A stretch of 46,802 nt of DNA, from assembly GCA_009995705.1 (NCBI GenBank), contig JAADBR010000013.1:1-46802 (forward strand), written 5' to 3'. The DNA comes from Microcystis aeruginosa W13-11 (GTDB lineage Bacteria; Cyanobacteriota; Cyanobacteriia; Cyanobacteriales; Microcystaceae). Each line of letters starts with the position of its first letter. Positions within the stretch are counted from its first letter, which is position 1. Below the pieces are notes generated by a model. It did not search any database, was not told the DNA's origin, and saw only the letters and a list, made by a program, of their open reading frames with translations. The position numbers were made by a program, and so were the translations under genes. Shown piece after piece: positions 26,896 through 35,985 of this stretch.

Positions 26896-26921
26896 GGGGT
26901 AGTGGGGTGTGGGGTGTGGGG
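26896..26921 (+). other. G-quadruplex motif between sufC and sufD
   Basis: Four GGGG tracts at 26896-26899, 26904-26907, 26911-26914 and 26918-26921, separated by loops of 4, 3 and 3 bases (TAGT, TGT, TGT), form a canonical quadruplex pattern. It lies on the plus strand, the template strand of the suf operon, in the short space between two operon genes. An RNA polymerase pausing effect is possible but inferred. Confidence 0.6.
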
Positions 26922-26968
26922 TTTAGGAAGAATAAATAAAAGCCATCTCCTGATAACTGATAGCTAGA

Positions 26969-27739
26969 TTATTTAACGGCTAATACTTGTTCGTCGAGGA
27001 AATCGTAGCCAGTTCTTTCTAATTCGAGGGCTAATTCTTTACCGCCACTGGTGACAATCCGTCCATCGTACATAACATGAATAACATCGGGTTCAATGTA
27101 GTTGAGCAGACGCTGATAGTGAGTGATAAGTAAAAAAGCGTTATCGGGGGTAGCTAATTGATTGACTCCCTGGGCAACAATTCGCAAAGCATCGATGTCT
27201 AAACCGGAGTCAATTTCATCGAGAATTCCTAAAGTGGGTTCTAATAAAGCCATTTGGAGGATTTCATTACGTTTTTTCTCACCACCGGAGAAACCTTCGT
27301 TTAAACTTCTGCCAAGAAAGCTAGGGTTCATCTGGACAACTTCTAGTTTTTTCTCGACTAATTCCTCAAAGTCAAAACTATCTAATTCTTCCGAGCCTAG
27401 ATATTTTTGTCTGGCATTATAGGCAACGCGAAGAAAATCGAGGTTACTAACGCCGGGGATTTCTAAGGGGTATTGGAAAGCGAGAAAGATACCCATAAGC
27501 GCTCGTTCATCGGGTTCTTTATCTAAAAGGTTTTCGCCTTTATAAATTATTTCTCCCCCGGTTACTTCATAATCGGGATGTCCGGCGATTACTTTGGAAA
27601 AGGTACTTTTTCCTGAGCCATTGCGTCCCATAATTGCATGGGTTTCCCCCGCTTTAATTTCGAGGTTAACTCCTTTAAGAATCTGGTTTTCATCAATACT
27701 AGCGGTCAGATTTTTTACCGATAAAATTACTTCACTCAT
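26969..27739 (-). CDS. sufC: Fe-S assembly ATPase SufC
   Basis: 256 residues, a soluble ABC-type ATPase of the SufBCD complex. Walker A is GRNGSGKST at 38-46. The Q-loop is in [13 protein letters not shown], the signature is [14 protein letters not shown], and Walker B is [16 protein letters not shown], followed by [16 protein letters not shown] (switch His). Follows sufB with a 73-base gap on the same strand. Confidence 0.97.
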   Translation of the reverse strand: MSEVILSVKNLTASIDENQILKGVNLEIKAGETHAIMGRNGSGKSTFSKVIAGHPDYEVTGGEIIYKGENLLDKEPDERALMGIFLAFQYPLEIPGVSNLDFLRVAYNARQKYLGSEELDSFDFEELVEKKLEVVQMNPSFLGRSLNEGFSGGEKKRNEILQMALLEPTLGILDEIDSGLDIDALRIVAQGVNQLATPDNAFLLITHYQRLLNYIEPDVIHVMYDGRIVTSGGKELALELERTGYDFLDEQVLAVK

Positions 27740-27812
27740 GTTTTTTTGTTGGCAACTGCAAATATTTCTGGAAACTAATTATATTTCAGCGAACACTGAT
27801 AACTGATAACTG

Positions 27813-29255
27813 TTATCCGACGGTTCCTTCGAGCTTGAGACTGAGAAGTTTATCAGCTTCTGCAGCGAATTCCATCGGTAATTTACTGAGGACATCCTTA
27901 CAGAAACCACTGACTAACATAGAGACAGCATCTTCCTCGGAAATACCCCGTTGTGCGAAGTAGAATAATTGGTCTTCACCGATTTTAGAAGTAGAAGCTT
28001 CGTGTTCTACTTTAGCACTGTTGTTATCCACCTGAATATAGGGAAAAGTGTTAGCTTCGGCATTATCTCCAATCAGCATAGAATCACACTGGGAGTAATT
28101 TCTTGCTCCCTTGGCTTTCGATCCCATTTTAACTAATCCGCGATAGCTATTTTGGGAGTTACCTGCCGAAATTCCCTTAGAAATAATCGTACTTTTGGTG
28201 TTGCGGCCAATGTGAATCATTTTCGTACCTGTGTCGGCCTGTTGTTTGTTATTAGTTAGGGCAATTGAGTAGAATTCCCCGACGGAATTATCGCCAACTA
28301 AGACACAACTGGGATACTTCCAAGTAATCGCTGAACCGGTTTCCACCTGCGTCCAAGAAATTTTAGAATTAACTCCTTTACACAGACCCCTTTTAGTGAC
28401 GAAATTGTAAATACCTCCCTTACCATTGGCATCGCCAGCGTACCAATTTTGTACAGTCGAATATTTAATATCCGCATTATCGAGGGCGACTAATTCCACG
28501 ACGGCGGCATGAAGTTGATTACTATCGTACATCGGAGCGGTGCAACCTTCTAAATAACTTACCGATGCTCCTTCTTCAGCGACAATTAAAGTTCTTTCAA
28601 ATTGTCCCGTCTCACCGTTATTAATCCGAAAATAGGTGGACAATTCCATCGGACAGACGACACCTTTGGGGATAAAAACAAAGGAACCATCGCTAAAAAC
28701 GGCGGAATTAAGAGCGGCAAAATAATTATCACCCACGGGAACGACACTGCCGAGATATTTCTGCACTAAGTCGGGATGTTCCTGTAAAGCTTCCGAAATA
28801 GAACAGAAAATAACCCCCTGTTCTGCTAGTTTTTCTTTAAAAGTTGTGGCGATAGAAACGCTATCAAAGATAGCATCGACAGCGACGTTAGAAAGGCGTT
28901 TTTGTTCCGAAAGGGGAATGCCTAATTTTTCAAAGGTTTCGATTAAAGTGGGGTCAACTTCTTCAAGACTGTTGAGTTTTGCTTTTTTCTGTTTGGGTGC
29001 AGAGTAGTAGATAATATTTTGATAATCAATGGCAGGATAGGAAACGTGCGGCCAACTGGGTTCGGTCATCTTTTGCCATTGATGGTAGGCCCGCAGACGA
29101 AAATCGAGCATGAATTCCGGTTCCTTCTTTTTCGCTGAAATTAGGCGAATAATCTCCTCATTCAAACCGCGAGGGATGGTTTCCGATTCGATATCGGTGA
29201 TGAAACCGTACTTGTAGGGTTGGTTAACGAGGTTTTTAACGGTGGTTGCACTCAT
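27813..29255 (-). CDS. sufB: Fe-S assembly scaffold subunit SufB
   Basis: 480 residues from ATG 29255 ([18 protein letters not shown]), the usual SufB length. The frame is open further up to 29405, but that would run through both SufR operators and the promoter, so the internal ATG is chosen. Features: [60 protein letters not shown] and the C-terminal [20 protein letters not shown]. First gene of the sufBCDS operon. It ends beside an ACTGATAACTGATAACTG repeat. Confidence 0.96.
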   Translation of the reverse strand: MSATTVKNLVNQPYKYGFITDIESETIPRGLNEEIIRLISAKKKEPEFMLDFRLRAYHQWQKMTEPSWPHVSYPAIDYQNIIYYSAPKQKKAKLNSLEEVDPTLIETFEKLGIPLSEQKRLSNVAVDAIFDSVSIATTFKEKLAEQGVIFCSISEALQEHPDLVQKYLGSVVPVGDNYFAALNSAVFSDGSFVFIPKGVVCPMELSTYFRINNGETGQFERTLIVAEEGASVSYLEGCTAPMYDSNQLHAAVVELVALDNADIKYSTVQNWYAGDANGKGGIYNFVTKRGLCKGVNSKISWTQVETGSAITWKYPSCVLVGDNSVGEFYSIALTNNKQQADTGTKMIHIGRNTKSTIISKGISAGNSQNSYRGLVKMGSKAKGARNYSQCDSMLIGDNAEANTFPYIQVDNNSAKVEHEASTSKIGEDQLFYFAQRGISEEDAVSMLVSGFCKDVLSKLPMEFAAEADKLLSLKLEGTVG

Positions 29256-29301
29256 GGGGGTTAGTGTTCTCTCTACGCGGTAGGCAGGGGAGGCAGTTAA
29301 A

Positions 29302-29359
29302 CAACTTTCCTGTTGTTTAAATTGATTATATAATAGATTAACAACAAAGCTGTTGTCAA
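29302..29359 (-). promoter_or_regulatory. sufB promoter with two SufR operators
   Basis: Two CAAC-N6-GTTG palindromes, the known SufR site, occur at 29302-29315 (CAACTTTCCTGTTG) and 29342-29355 (CAACAAAGCTGTTG). On the minus strand TTGACA (29354-29359) and TATTAT (29330-29335), 18 bp apart, form the sufB promoter. The upstream operator fills the spacer and the downstream one covers the start of the transcript. A TATAAT on the plus strand (29329-29334) may serve sufR, so the same sites would control both. Confidence 0.85.
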
Positions 29360-29478
29360 AGTCAGGGAAAATTTGAGGGGATACTGATAAACCTCTGTTA
29401 TTCAAGTTACTCTGTAGGGGTAATTGGCCGCTCCTTGACCCTCAGCAATTGTACGCTAAAGCCTCTGTTTTTGGTATC

Positions 29479-30117
29479 ATGACCACGACTCAACCCGCCT
29501 CGACGAAAGACGATATTCTGCAATATTTGCTCAAAAACGGTCAATCTACAGCCCAAGACTTGGCCGAGGAGTTAAGTATTAGTCCGCAAGCGACGCGCCG
29601 CCATCTGAAGGATTTGGAGGGGGAAGGACTGATTGAATATTTTGCGGTACAAAATAAGATAGGACGACCCCAGCACATTTATCGTCTCAGTCGTCAAGGT
29701 CGTGGCCGTTTTCCCCATAATTACGATAATTTCGCTGTTTCTTTCCTCAATACTCTGGTGGAGACGGTGGGAGAGCAACAGGTGGGGGAAATTCTCAAAA
29801 AACAGTGGCAACGCAAAGCGGCAGAATATCAATTGCGCCTCGGCAAGGGGTCTTTAGGGGAAAGAATGAGTAAATTGCTGGAAATTCGCCAAGAGGAGGG
29901 TTACATGGCAGAATTAGTGGCACTGGAAGCAGAAAATAGTTATGTTCTAGCCGAGCATCATTGCGCTATTGCTGAGGTGGCTGGTTCCTATCCCAGTATC
30001 TGTGGCCATGAATTAGAAATGTTTGCGCTGCTGCTACCCGATTGTACGATCGAACGGACTCACTGGATCAACCAAGGTGAGCAACGATGTGGTTATCTAA
30101 TTAAGTCCAAGGGTTGA
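29479..30117 (+). CDS. sufR: Fe-S sensing repressor SufR
   Basis: 212 residues, represses sufBCDS and itself when its Fe-S cluster is intact. An N-terminal winged helix (about 8-65: ILQYLLKNGQSTAQDLAEEL, SPQATRRHLKDLE, GRPQHIYRLS) is followed by an effector domain. The C-terminal cysteines follow the SufR pattern CX12CX13CX14C exactly (CAIAEV, CGHELEM, CTIERTH, CGYLIK). The frame begins 10 codons earlier at a TTG, but the ATG matches the family start MTTTQP. Divergent from sufB across about 220 bases with two operators. Confidence 0.96.
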   Translation: MTTTQPASTKDDILQYLLKNGQSTAQDLAEELSISPQATRRHLKDLEGEGLIEYFAVQNKIGRPQHIYRLSRQGRGRFPHNYDNFAVSFLNTLVETVGEQQVGEILKKQWQRKAAEYQLRLGKGSLGERMSKLLEIRQEEGYMAELVALEAENSYVLAEHHCAIAEVAGSYPSICGHELEMFALLLPDCTIERTHWINQGEQRCGYLIKSKG

Positions 30118-30127
30118 CAGGGGAAGA

Positions 30128-30838
30128 TTAGAGATTTCTATCGGGATTTATGCCCAATTCCCGCAGTTTAGCCGCTAATTTTGCGGATTTCTGCCTTTCC
30201 TGTTCAACTTGGTTTTCTGCCTGTTGTGCCGCTTCTGCGGGAGTGGGTACTAATTCGTCTTCGGAGGTAAAATAGCGCAATTTATTGGCAGATAAAGCCA
30301 AATATAAGCCTAATTGTTGAATCCAGAGCCATCCCTAGGGATTGGGGGTAATCGGTTGATATTGACCGCTAATTAGGGTAAATCCCTGAAATTCTAAGCT
30401 TTCTGGGTCAAACCAAAAATAATCGGGAGTGCGAAATATATCTTGATAAATTTGTTTTTTCTCCTCTCGGTCAACTTTAGCGGTACTCTCGGAGAGAATT
30501 TCGATAATTAAATTGGGATATTTGCCCTCTTCTCGCCAAATTACCCAACTTCTGCGGTTGGGCTTGGGATTTGTCCCCAAAACGACGAAAAAATCCGAAC
30601 CAGGGCAGAATTCTGACTTTTTCTGGTTGGGACTGTAATAAATGGTTAAATTGCCGGCGGCAAAATAATCTTCTCGCTCGCGCCACCACCATTCTAAACA
30701 CTGAATTAAAAGAATAATTTGTTGTAGATGTAAGTTACTTTCCAAGGGTGGTTCATCACTCCAAAATTCGCCTTCTGGGAAGATTATCTCAGGGTTTACA
30801 TGAGACTCAACTAGGGGTAAGCTTTCAGCGATAGTCAT
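30128..30838 (-). pseudogene. Uma2/DUF820 family PD-(D/E)XK protein, interrupted by one stop
   Basis: The first 167 codons (30838-30338) encode a Uma2-family nuclease-fold protein (NLIIEILSESTAKVDREEKK, YFWFDPESLEFQGFTLI). A TAG at 30337-30335 cuts it, and the frame then continues for 68 more codons with the expected tail (GWLWIQQLGLYLALSANKL, FTSEDELVPTPAEAAQQAEN, LAAKLRELGINPDRNL) to TAA. The usual text is P-x-G-WLW preceded by Gln, so CAG to TAG is the simplest explanation. The shortened protein keeps the core fold and might still act. Uma2 genes are abundant in cyanobacteria and their role is poorly known. Confidence 0.85.
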
Positions 30839-31163
30839 GGTTAGTCCAACAGAGATAGGTTGATAATTAGGGTTTGCGGCAAAAAGTTTTTCCTGGGGGC
30901 AGGGTGTGGGCTTCGGCCGTGAGCTTTTGCCGAACCGGTGTAGGGTTTTACCGATTTTCAGGGGGTCAATTACCTAATTTTCAGGGAAAAAGTGCCTAAA
31001 TTTCCCCTCCGATCCCCCCAATGTCTGGCACTTTTTGATGGGAAAAAAGTCTAAAATTCTTATCCAACAAGGTTTTTAGATTTATTCAGCAATCCCTAAT
31101 TAATTAGACGGTATTTGTTATCAACTCTAGACTACCCCGAAAACCAGAGACTTTTTACCTCAC
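30839..31163. other. Intergenic stretch with repeat-like debris
   Basis: No convincing gene. It holds a small inverted repeat TTCGGC...GCCGAA (about 30914-30936), the neighbouring pair CCGATTTTCAGGG and CTAATTTTCAGGG, and a C-run (TCCCCTCCGATCCCCCC). These look like fragments of interspersed repeats. Promoter elements for the Uma2 gene should lie near its left end. Confidence 0.4.
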
Positions 31164-32720
31164 TTAACCCGCACCGCTGCCCAATAAAAATAAACTTAAC
31201 AGGGTGCCACCATTCCAGAGACTATGAACCAACATCGAGGATAATAAATTTTTCGAGCGGGTGTAAACAAAGCCCAGAACACAACCTAGTACGGTTAAAG
31301 GCAGCACTTCTGACAAATTTTGGTGAGCAAGGGCGAAAATCAAACTACTAAGAGCAATTGCACCCCAGACAGGCAGATAACGAGTCAAGGAAGCTAGTAA
31401 AAAGCCGCGAAAGACAATTTCCTCGAAAAAAGGAGCGGCAAGGGAAGCAGTAAAGCCAAAACAGATTAAAGCGAAGGTATTCTGGGATTCTAAGGCTAAA
31501 GTCAGCAGGGGGTTGCTGCCTCCTTGTCCTTGCCAAATTAGTTGATTGAGCAAAGAAACGATAATAACTAGGGGTAAAGCGACAAAATAGCCGGCTAATC
31601 CCCAGAGAAACCAAGGACTAAAGAGTTTAAAACGAAACCAATCGGGAGGTAAAGGGCGAAAAGGCTTGATTGCTAGGTATAAAACCGATAAACTGCTCAC
31701 TGTTAAGGCTAAATAACTAACCACAACGTATATTGCTTTAGCTTCTAGGTTAAATTTTTCGGGATTGAGACTCAAGAAACTCGATAAAACCCCGAAAATT
31801 ACTGGCAAAACAATTTGTCCGACGAAAAAGAAACCGATAATTATTCCCCACCAAAGGGTTTCTCCTCCCCACTTAGTTTGCCAAGCGAGACTATCATCCA
31901 AAAAGAGCAGTGATCGCTGTTGACGGAGAAGCCACTGCACTAATAAAAAGATCAACAGCACAAAACCGATTAAACCGCCGATAAGAGGCAACAAAGCCAC
32001 TAAAATCAGTTTAATTAACGCATTAGCCGCTACTTGACTCTGTTCTTCCTCTAAAGCGAGTAAATCCTCTTGACGATTTTCGAGACTATATAATTTTTCC
32101 AGAATGGTATAACGAAACCATCCTTGAAAATTGCGATCGATTCTCGCTTCAGCATCGGCAGCAATTTCGGGGGGTTCACTGTACAATCCCTCTAACAGCA
32201 GCGCGTTTTTTAAAATAGCAGGTTTATAGTTCTCAAATGCTGATTTTTCCTTGATCTCTTGCCAGATTTGCCGTGCCGAATCCAAGTCACCTTGACTAGC
32301 TTGAATGAGACTTAATTTCAGTTCTAAATCCCTTAGGGAATTGATTTCCCGCTCAAGGGATTTTTTTTGTTCGGGATTAACTGCTGATTTTTTTAGTTCG
32401 GTGATTGTTTTTTTGGCACTTTTCTGCGCTGATAAATACTGTTCTTCGGCAGTGGTATAAGGTTCTTCACCAATCAGGGAGGTTTGCATTAATTTAAGAT
32501 TAGCAAATTCCTCGCTATTAGGATCAGCATCGCTGCTTAGAGTCGTAGCTTGTAGATTGAGATTGGTTTGATATAGTTGAATATTCGATTGGATTTGAGG
32601 CTGATTAACACTAGAAATTAAAGCTGTAACCACTGGAGTTAAAGCAATAATTGTTAAGAAAAAAGCGATCGCTTGTTTGAGACTTTGCCAGGGGAGTTTT
32701 TTTGAGAAATTATCAAACAT
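31164..32720 (-). CDS. CPBP-family intramembrane glutamic endopeptidase
   Basis: 518 residues. One N-terminal membrane anchor (about 14-38) is followed by a large helical soluble region (about 45-225, with repeated Glu/Leu/Gln patterns like tetratricopeptide-type helices). Seven to eight membrane segments fill about 235-515. The Abi/CAAX-protease motif EEIVFRGFLLASL (EExxxR) appears near 440-452, with FALAHQN as the second motif and YTRSKNLLSSMLVHSLWNGG as the third. This family cleaves prenylated or other membrane substrates. The role in cyanobacteria is not settled. The upstream tail (32724-32830) is G-rich and repetitive. Confidence 0.9.
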   Translation of the reverse strand: MFDNFSKKLPWQSLKQAIAFFLTIIALTPVVTALISSVNQPQIQSNIQLYQTNLNLQATTLSSDADPNSEEFANLKLMQTSLIGEEPYTTAEEQYLSAQKSAKKTITELKKSAVNPEQKKSLEREINSLRDLELKLSLIQASQGDLDSARQIWQEIKEKSAFENYKPAILKNALLLEGLYSEPPEIAADAEARIDRNFQGWFRYTILEKLYSLENRQEDLLALEEEQSQVAANALIKLILVALLPLIGGLIGFVLLIFLLVQWLLRQQRSLLFLDDSLAWQTKWGGETLWWGIIIGFFFVGQIVLPVIFGVLSSFLSLNPEKFNLEAKAIYVVVSYLALTVSSLSVLYLAIKPFRPLPPDWFRFKLFSPWFLWGLAGYFVALPLVIIVSLLNQLIWQGQGGSNPLLTLALESQNTFALICFGFTASLAAPFFEEIVFRGFLLASLTRYLPVWGAIALSSLIFALAHQNLSEVLPLTVLGCVLGFVYTRSKNLLSSMLVHSLWNGGTLLSLFLLGSGAG

Positions 32721-32796
32721 GAAAATAGTTGAGTGGGAGTTAGGGGTTAGATGGTGGGATTTTAGGGTTTTAGAGTTTTAGGGTGTTGGGGTCTGA

Positions 32797-32829
32797 GGGT
32801 TTTAGTTGAATTTCCTCATTTCCCCATTC
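32797..32829. repeat. G-rich dispersed repeat, copy B (inverted relative to copy A)
   Basis: GGGTTTTAGTTGAATTTCCT and the following CATTTCCCCATTC are the reverse complement of 19369-19403 with few differences. Just before it, 32730-32799 holds several TTTTAGGG-like units and G3-4 runs. It fills the space between the glycosyltransferase and CPBP genes. Confidence 0.55.
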
Positions 32830-32837
32830 TCTAATTA

Positions 32838-34064
32838 TTAACTAATTACTTGAGAAAAAAGCTTTTCGTATTGATCCAAAGTCTTTTCAAAGGCATAATT
32901 TTCTTCCGCGTATTGTCGTCCTTTTTCTCCTAGTATAGTTGCTAAATCTGGGTTTTTGTATAGTTTTAAAATGGCTGTAGCTAATGCCTCTGGATCTTCG
33001 GGATTAACCACCAAACCACCACCACTACGATTGATCGCCCTGGCAGCAGTTCCATCGGCGGGAACAGAAGCAATAATAGCACGACCACTAGCTAATAATA
33101 CCTGAATTTTGGACGGCATATTAAAGGAAATCACGTTATGTTTTTGCATCACCATACCCACATCGGCAGCGGCCAACATTTCTGGTAATTTTTCCCGGGG
33201 TTGAAAGGGTAATAAAAGCACATTACCAGCCCCCTGTTGTTGGCGGTACTTTTCTAGGCGATCAAGGGCTTCTTTTTTCCCAACAATTACCACTTTAATC
33301 TCAGGAATATTAACTAAGTGAACTGCGGCATCGATCAGAGTTTCTAAGGGTTGAGTTAGGGCAATATTGCCAGAATATAAAACAACAAACTTGCCCTCAA
33401 GATGATTTTCTTGGCGAAAATAATTATGGTTCTTCGGCAGAGGTTTAATAAAGCTGACATCCACCCAATTAGGAATCTCAATAATTTTCTGACTCGGCAC
33501 ATTTTTAGTGAGGAGATTTTTGGTAAAACTATCGGCAATAACTGAGATTTTGCTGGCAGTTTTGTAGGCAAATTTTTCGAGACTGCTAAAAACCTTAATC
33601 ATTTTCTGATTAGTTAATAATCCCACATGAACTGCCGCATCGGGCAGAATATCCTGTAAATTTAGAATAATCGGCACTCCATATAATTTACTCAATAAAG
33701 CGGCGGGAACGCAAACAGGTAATCCGGGGACAGTTAAGAAAATGAGATCGGGTTTTTCGCCTTTGAGAGCCTGAAAGAAACTCAAAAAAACAAAGCTCAA
33801 TTCAAATAAAATACGATTTTTTAAACTTCTTTGGGGGCGGGACCAGACATAGGAACGTTGAATTTTAACACCATTTCGTTCTTCTTCCAGATAGATTTTT
33901 CCTCGGTATTCGGGATCGATTTCACTATTAGGATACCAAGGAAAAGCCGTCAAAACCCTAACTTGATGACCTCTTTTCACCAATCCTTCCGCCAATTCTG
34001 TCATCAGGGGAGCGATGCCGATCGGTTCGGGGTAATAGTTATAAGAATAGAGCAAAATTCGCAT
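32838..34064 (-). CDS. Family 4 glycosyltransferase (WcaI/WbuB-like)
   Basis: 408 residues, GT-B fold. The N-terminal domain starts MRILLYSYNYYPEPIGIAPL, the WcaI-like signature with GIAP, then EGLVKRGHQVRVLTAFPWYP. The C-terminal donor domain has VLYSGNIALTQPLETLIDAA, LLLPFQPREKLPEMLAAADV and MPSKIQVLLASGRAIIASVP with the nucleotide-sugar glutamate region after it. Adds a sugar to a nascent exopolysaccharide or lipid-linked glycan. Exact sugar unknown. No other polysaccharide genes are beside it, so it is isolated from a biosynthetic cluster in this window. Confidence 0.9.
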   Translation of the reverse strand: MRILLYSYNYYPEPIGIAPLMTELAEGLVKRGHQVRVLTAFPWYPNSEIDPEYRGKIYLEEERNGVKIQRSYVWSRPQRSLKNRILFELSFVFLSFFQALKGEKPDLIFLTVPGLPVCVPAALLSKLYGVPIILNLQDILPDAAVHVGLLTNQKMIKVFSSLEKFAYKTASKISVIADSFTKNLLTKNVPSQKIIEIPNWVDVSFIKPLPKNHNYFRQENHLEGKFVVLYSGNIALTQPLETLIDAAVHLVNIPEIKVVIVGKKEALDRLEKYRQQQGAGNVLLLPFQPREKLPEMLAAADVGMVMQKHNVISFNMPSKIQVLLASGRAIIASVPADGTAARAINRSGGGLVVNPEDPEALATAILKLYKNPDLATILGEKGRQYAEENYAFEKTLDQYEKLFSQVIS

Positions 34065-34275
34065 AGGGAGGGTAATTTGGTTAGGCGATTCAGTTTCATG
34101 ATTTTATCAACAGTTACTGGTTTTTTTGACCAATCAGATGCGCTTTTGTCAGGGATTACCCCAGAAAGAGGTGTGGCATCAGGTGAGAGATGCGGAAAAA
34201 AAGGGAAATTGGCTGATAAATTAATGCTCAAAATCCCTAACTATTCCCCCCTTACCCCTGCCTCAATACTGACCC

Positions 34276-35541
34276 TTATTTTTCCCTTACCCGGTGGCCG
34301 ATATCACGACGATAATAGATGCCCTGAAAGTGTATCCTGTTCACCGATTGATAGGCAAGTTCGATCGCCTGATTAAAATTGGCCCCCATAGCCGTGACAC
34401 CCAAAACCCGGCCGCCATCGGTGAAGATATCGCCGTGTTTTAAAACCGTGCCGGCGTGGAAAACGATCGCCCCTGCGGTTTCAGCTGCCTTAATTCCCGT
34501 AATTAACTGGCCTTTTTCGTAGTGGTCGGGATAACCGGCAGAGGCAGCCACCACACAAACGGCACTACCAGAGCGCCATTGTAAAGAGGGGAAATCAGTT
34601 AACTTTTGTTGAGCGCAAGCCAGCAGCAGCGGTGCCAGGGGAGTTTCCAGTAGGGGTAAAACCGCTTGGGTTTCGGGATCGCCAAAACGACAGTTAAATT
34701 CGAGAACTTTTGGCTCTCCGGCGGGGGAAATCATTAAACCCGCATAGAGGACTCCCCGATAGTCAATGCCGCGTTTTTGCAGGGTGGCGACGATAGGAGC
34801 GAGGATGTCTCGGTCCACCGCTTCGATAATGGCGGCGGTGGCTATGGGTGCGGGGGCATAAACTCCCATACCGCCGGTATTTTTGCCGGTATCGCCTTCA
34901 CCGATGCGCTTGTGATCTTGGGCGGGTAGTAGGGAACGAAAACTGACCCCATCGGTGAGGGTGAGGATGGACACTTCTTCCCCTTCTAGGAATTCTTCCA
35001 CCACGACTTTAGTAAAGCCACTGGTAAAAAGATCATCGATCGCTTCCAGGGCCATATCTACGGTTTCGGCGACAATTACCCCTTTTCCTGCGGCTAATCC
35101 GTCGGCTTTCACCACAATTGGCGCTCCTTGCTCTCGGATATAAGTTTTCGCTAATTCTGCATCGGTAAAGGTTTCCGAGGTGGCGGTGATAACTCCGGCT
35201 TCTCTCATTAATTCTTTGGCCCAGGATTTGCTCGATTCAATTAAGGCCCCAGTTTGTGTGGGGCCAAAAACGGCTATTTCTTGGCCGAGAAGATGATCAG
35301 TAATGCCGAGGGAGAGGGGATATTCTGGACCGACAACCACCAAATCGACGCGATTTTCCCCGGCAAAACGACTAATTTCGGCAAAATCCTCCACTGATAT
35401 CGGGATATTTTCACATTGAGGTAAAATTGCCGTTCCCCCATTACCTGGAATACAGAACACTTGTTCTACTTGAGGCGATTGTAGGAGTTTCCAAGCTAGA
35501 GCGTGTTCTCGACCACCACTGCCGATAACGATAATTTTCAC
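34276..35541 (-). CDS. purD: Phosphoribosylamine--glycine ligase
   Basis: 421 residues, ATP-grasp enzyme that joins glycine to phosphoribosylamine in purine synthesis. Begins KIIVIGSGGREHALAWKLLQ, typical of PurD. The ATP-grasp core holds PIVVKADGLAAGKGVIVAET, KVVVEEFLEGEEVSILTLTD and DHKRIGEGDTGKNTGGMGVY. The catalytic end has VLEFNCRFGDPETQAVLPLL. Start is GTG. Stands alone with about 200 bases to the glycosyltransferase downstream and about 440 bases upstream to murF, which is divergent. Confidence 0.97.
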   Translation of the reverse strand: MKIIVIGSGGREHALAWKLLQSPQVEQVFCIPGNGGTAILPQCENIPISVEDFAEISRFAGENRVDLVVVGPEYPLSLGITDHLLGQEIAVFGPTQTGALIESSKSWAKELMREAGVITATSETFTDAELAKTYIREQGAPIVVKADGLAAGKGVIVAETVDMALEAIDDLFTSGFTKVVVEEFLEGEEVSILTLTDGVSFRSLLPAQDHKRIGEGDTGKNTGGMGVYAPAPIATAAIIEAVDRDILAPIVATLQKRGIDYRGVLYAGLMISPAGEPKVLEFNCRFGDPETQAVLPLLETPLAPLLLACAQQKLTDFPSLQWRSGSAVCVVAASAGYPDHYEKGQLITGIKAAETAGAIVFHAGTVLKHGDIFTDGGRVLGVTAMGANFNQAIELAYQSVNRIHFQGIYYRRDIGHRVREK

Positions 35542-35985
35542 GGATAAACGCAGCCTAAATGACGATGGTTTAATTATCCCCTAGCTCCGGAGTGCCCTTA
35601 GCTAGAAGTTGAGATTACTTAACTTTTTAATCCTCGCTCCCCACCTGTTGAGCAATAACCCAGTCCTAGGGAGGTGATCAGATAACTGCTTTAAAGGAGT
35701 CAATTGTGATTAAATAATAGATGCTCCCTTCTTAGGCTGTCCCTATTTTGGGTCATTCTACTGCATCGAGTTGGCTCTCTCGGACATGGGGTCAAAAGTA
35801 TTCACAATATTAGATTATGGGCGCAAGCAGTTTGATAAACTCACTGACCATGTTGCGCCCCTACATGGCACCCGATCTGATTGAGATAGCTAAGAAAAAT
35901 CGATTTTATCTGATCTAAGTCCCCGTTAAACCTCAATGTATCTTCTAGATTATTCAGAATTTACTCCTAAGCATTTTTATTGTCT
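35542..35985. other. Intergenic region upstream of purD and murF
   Basis: No gene seen in about 440 bases. It must hold the divergent promoters. A perfect 8-bp inverted repeat, GGGCGCAA (35819-35826) and TTGCGCCC (35853-35860), can form a hairpin with a 26-base loop. The surrounding GC-richer stretch (35755-35885) may be a remnant of a small repeat. Confidence 0.4.

Noticed and set aside
29256..29405. N-terminal extension of SufB by 50 codons from a TTG
   Set aside because: This stretch holds the sufB promoter and both SufR operators, and SufB proteins start at the downstream ATG.
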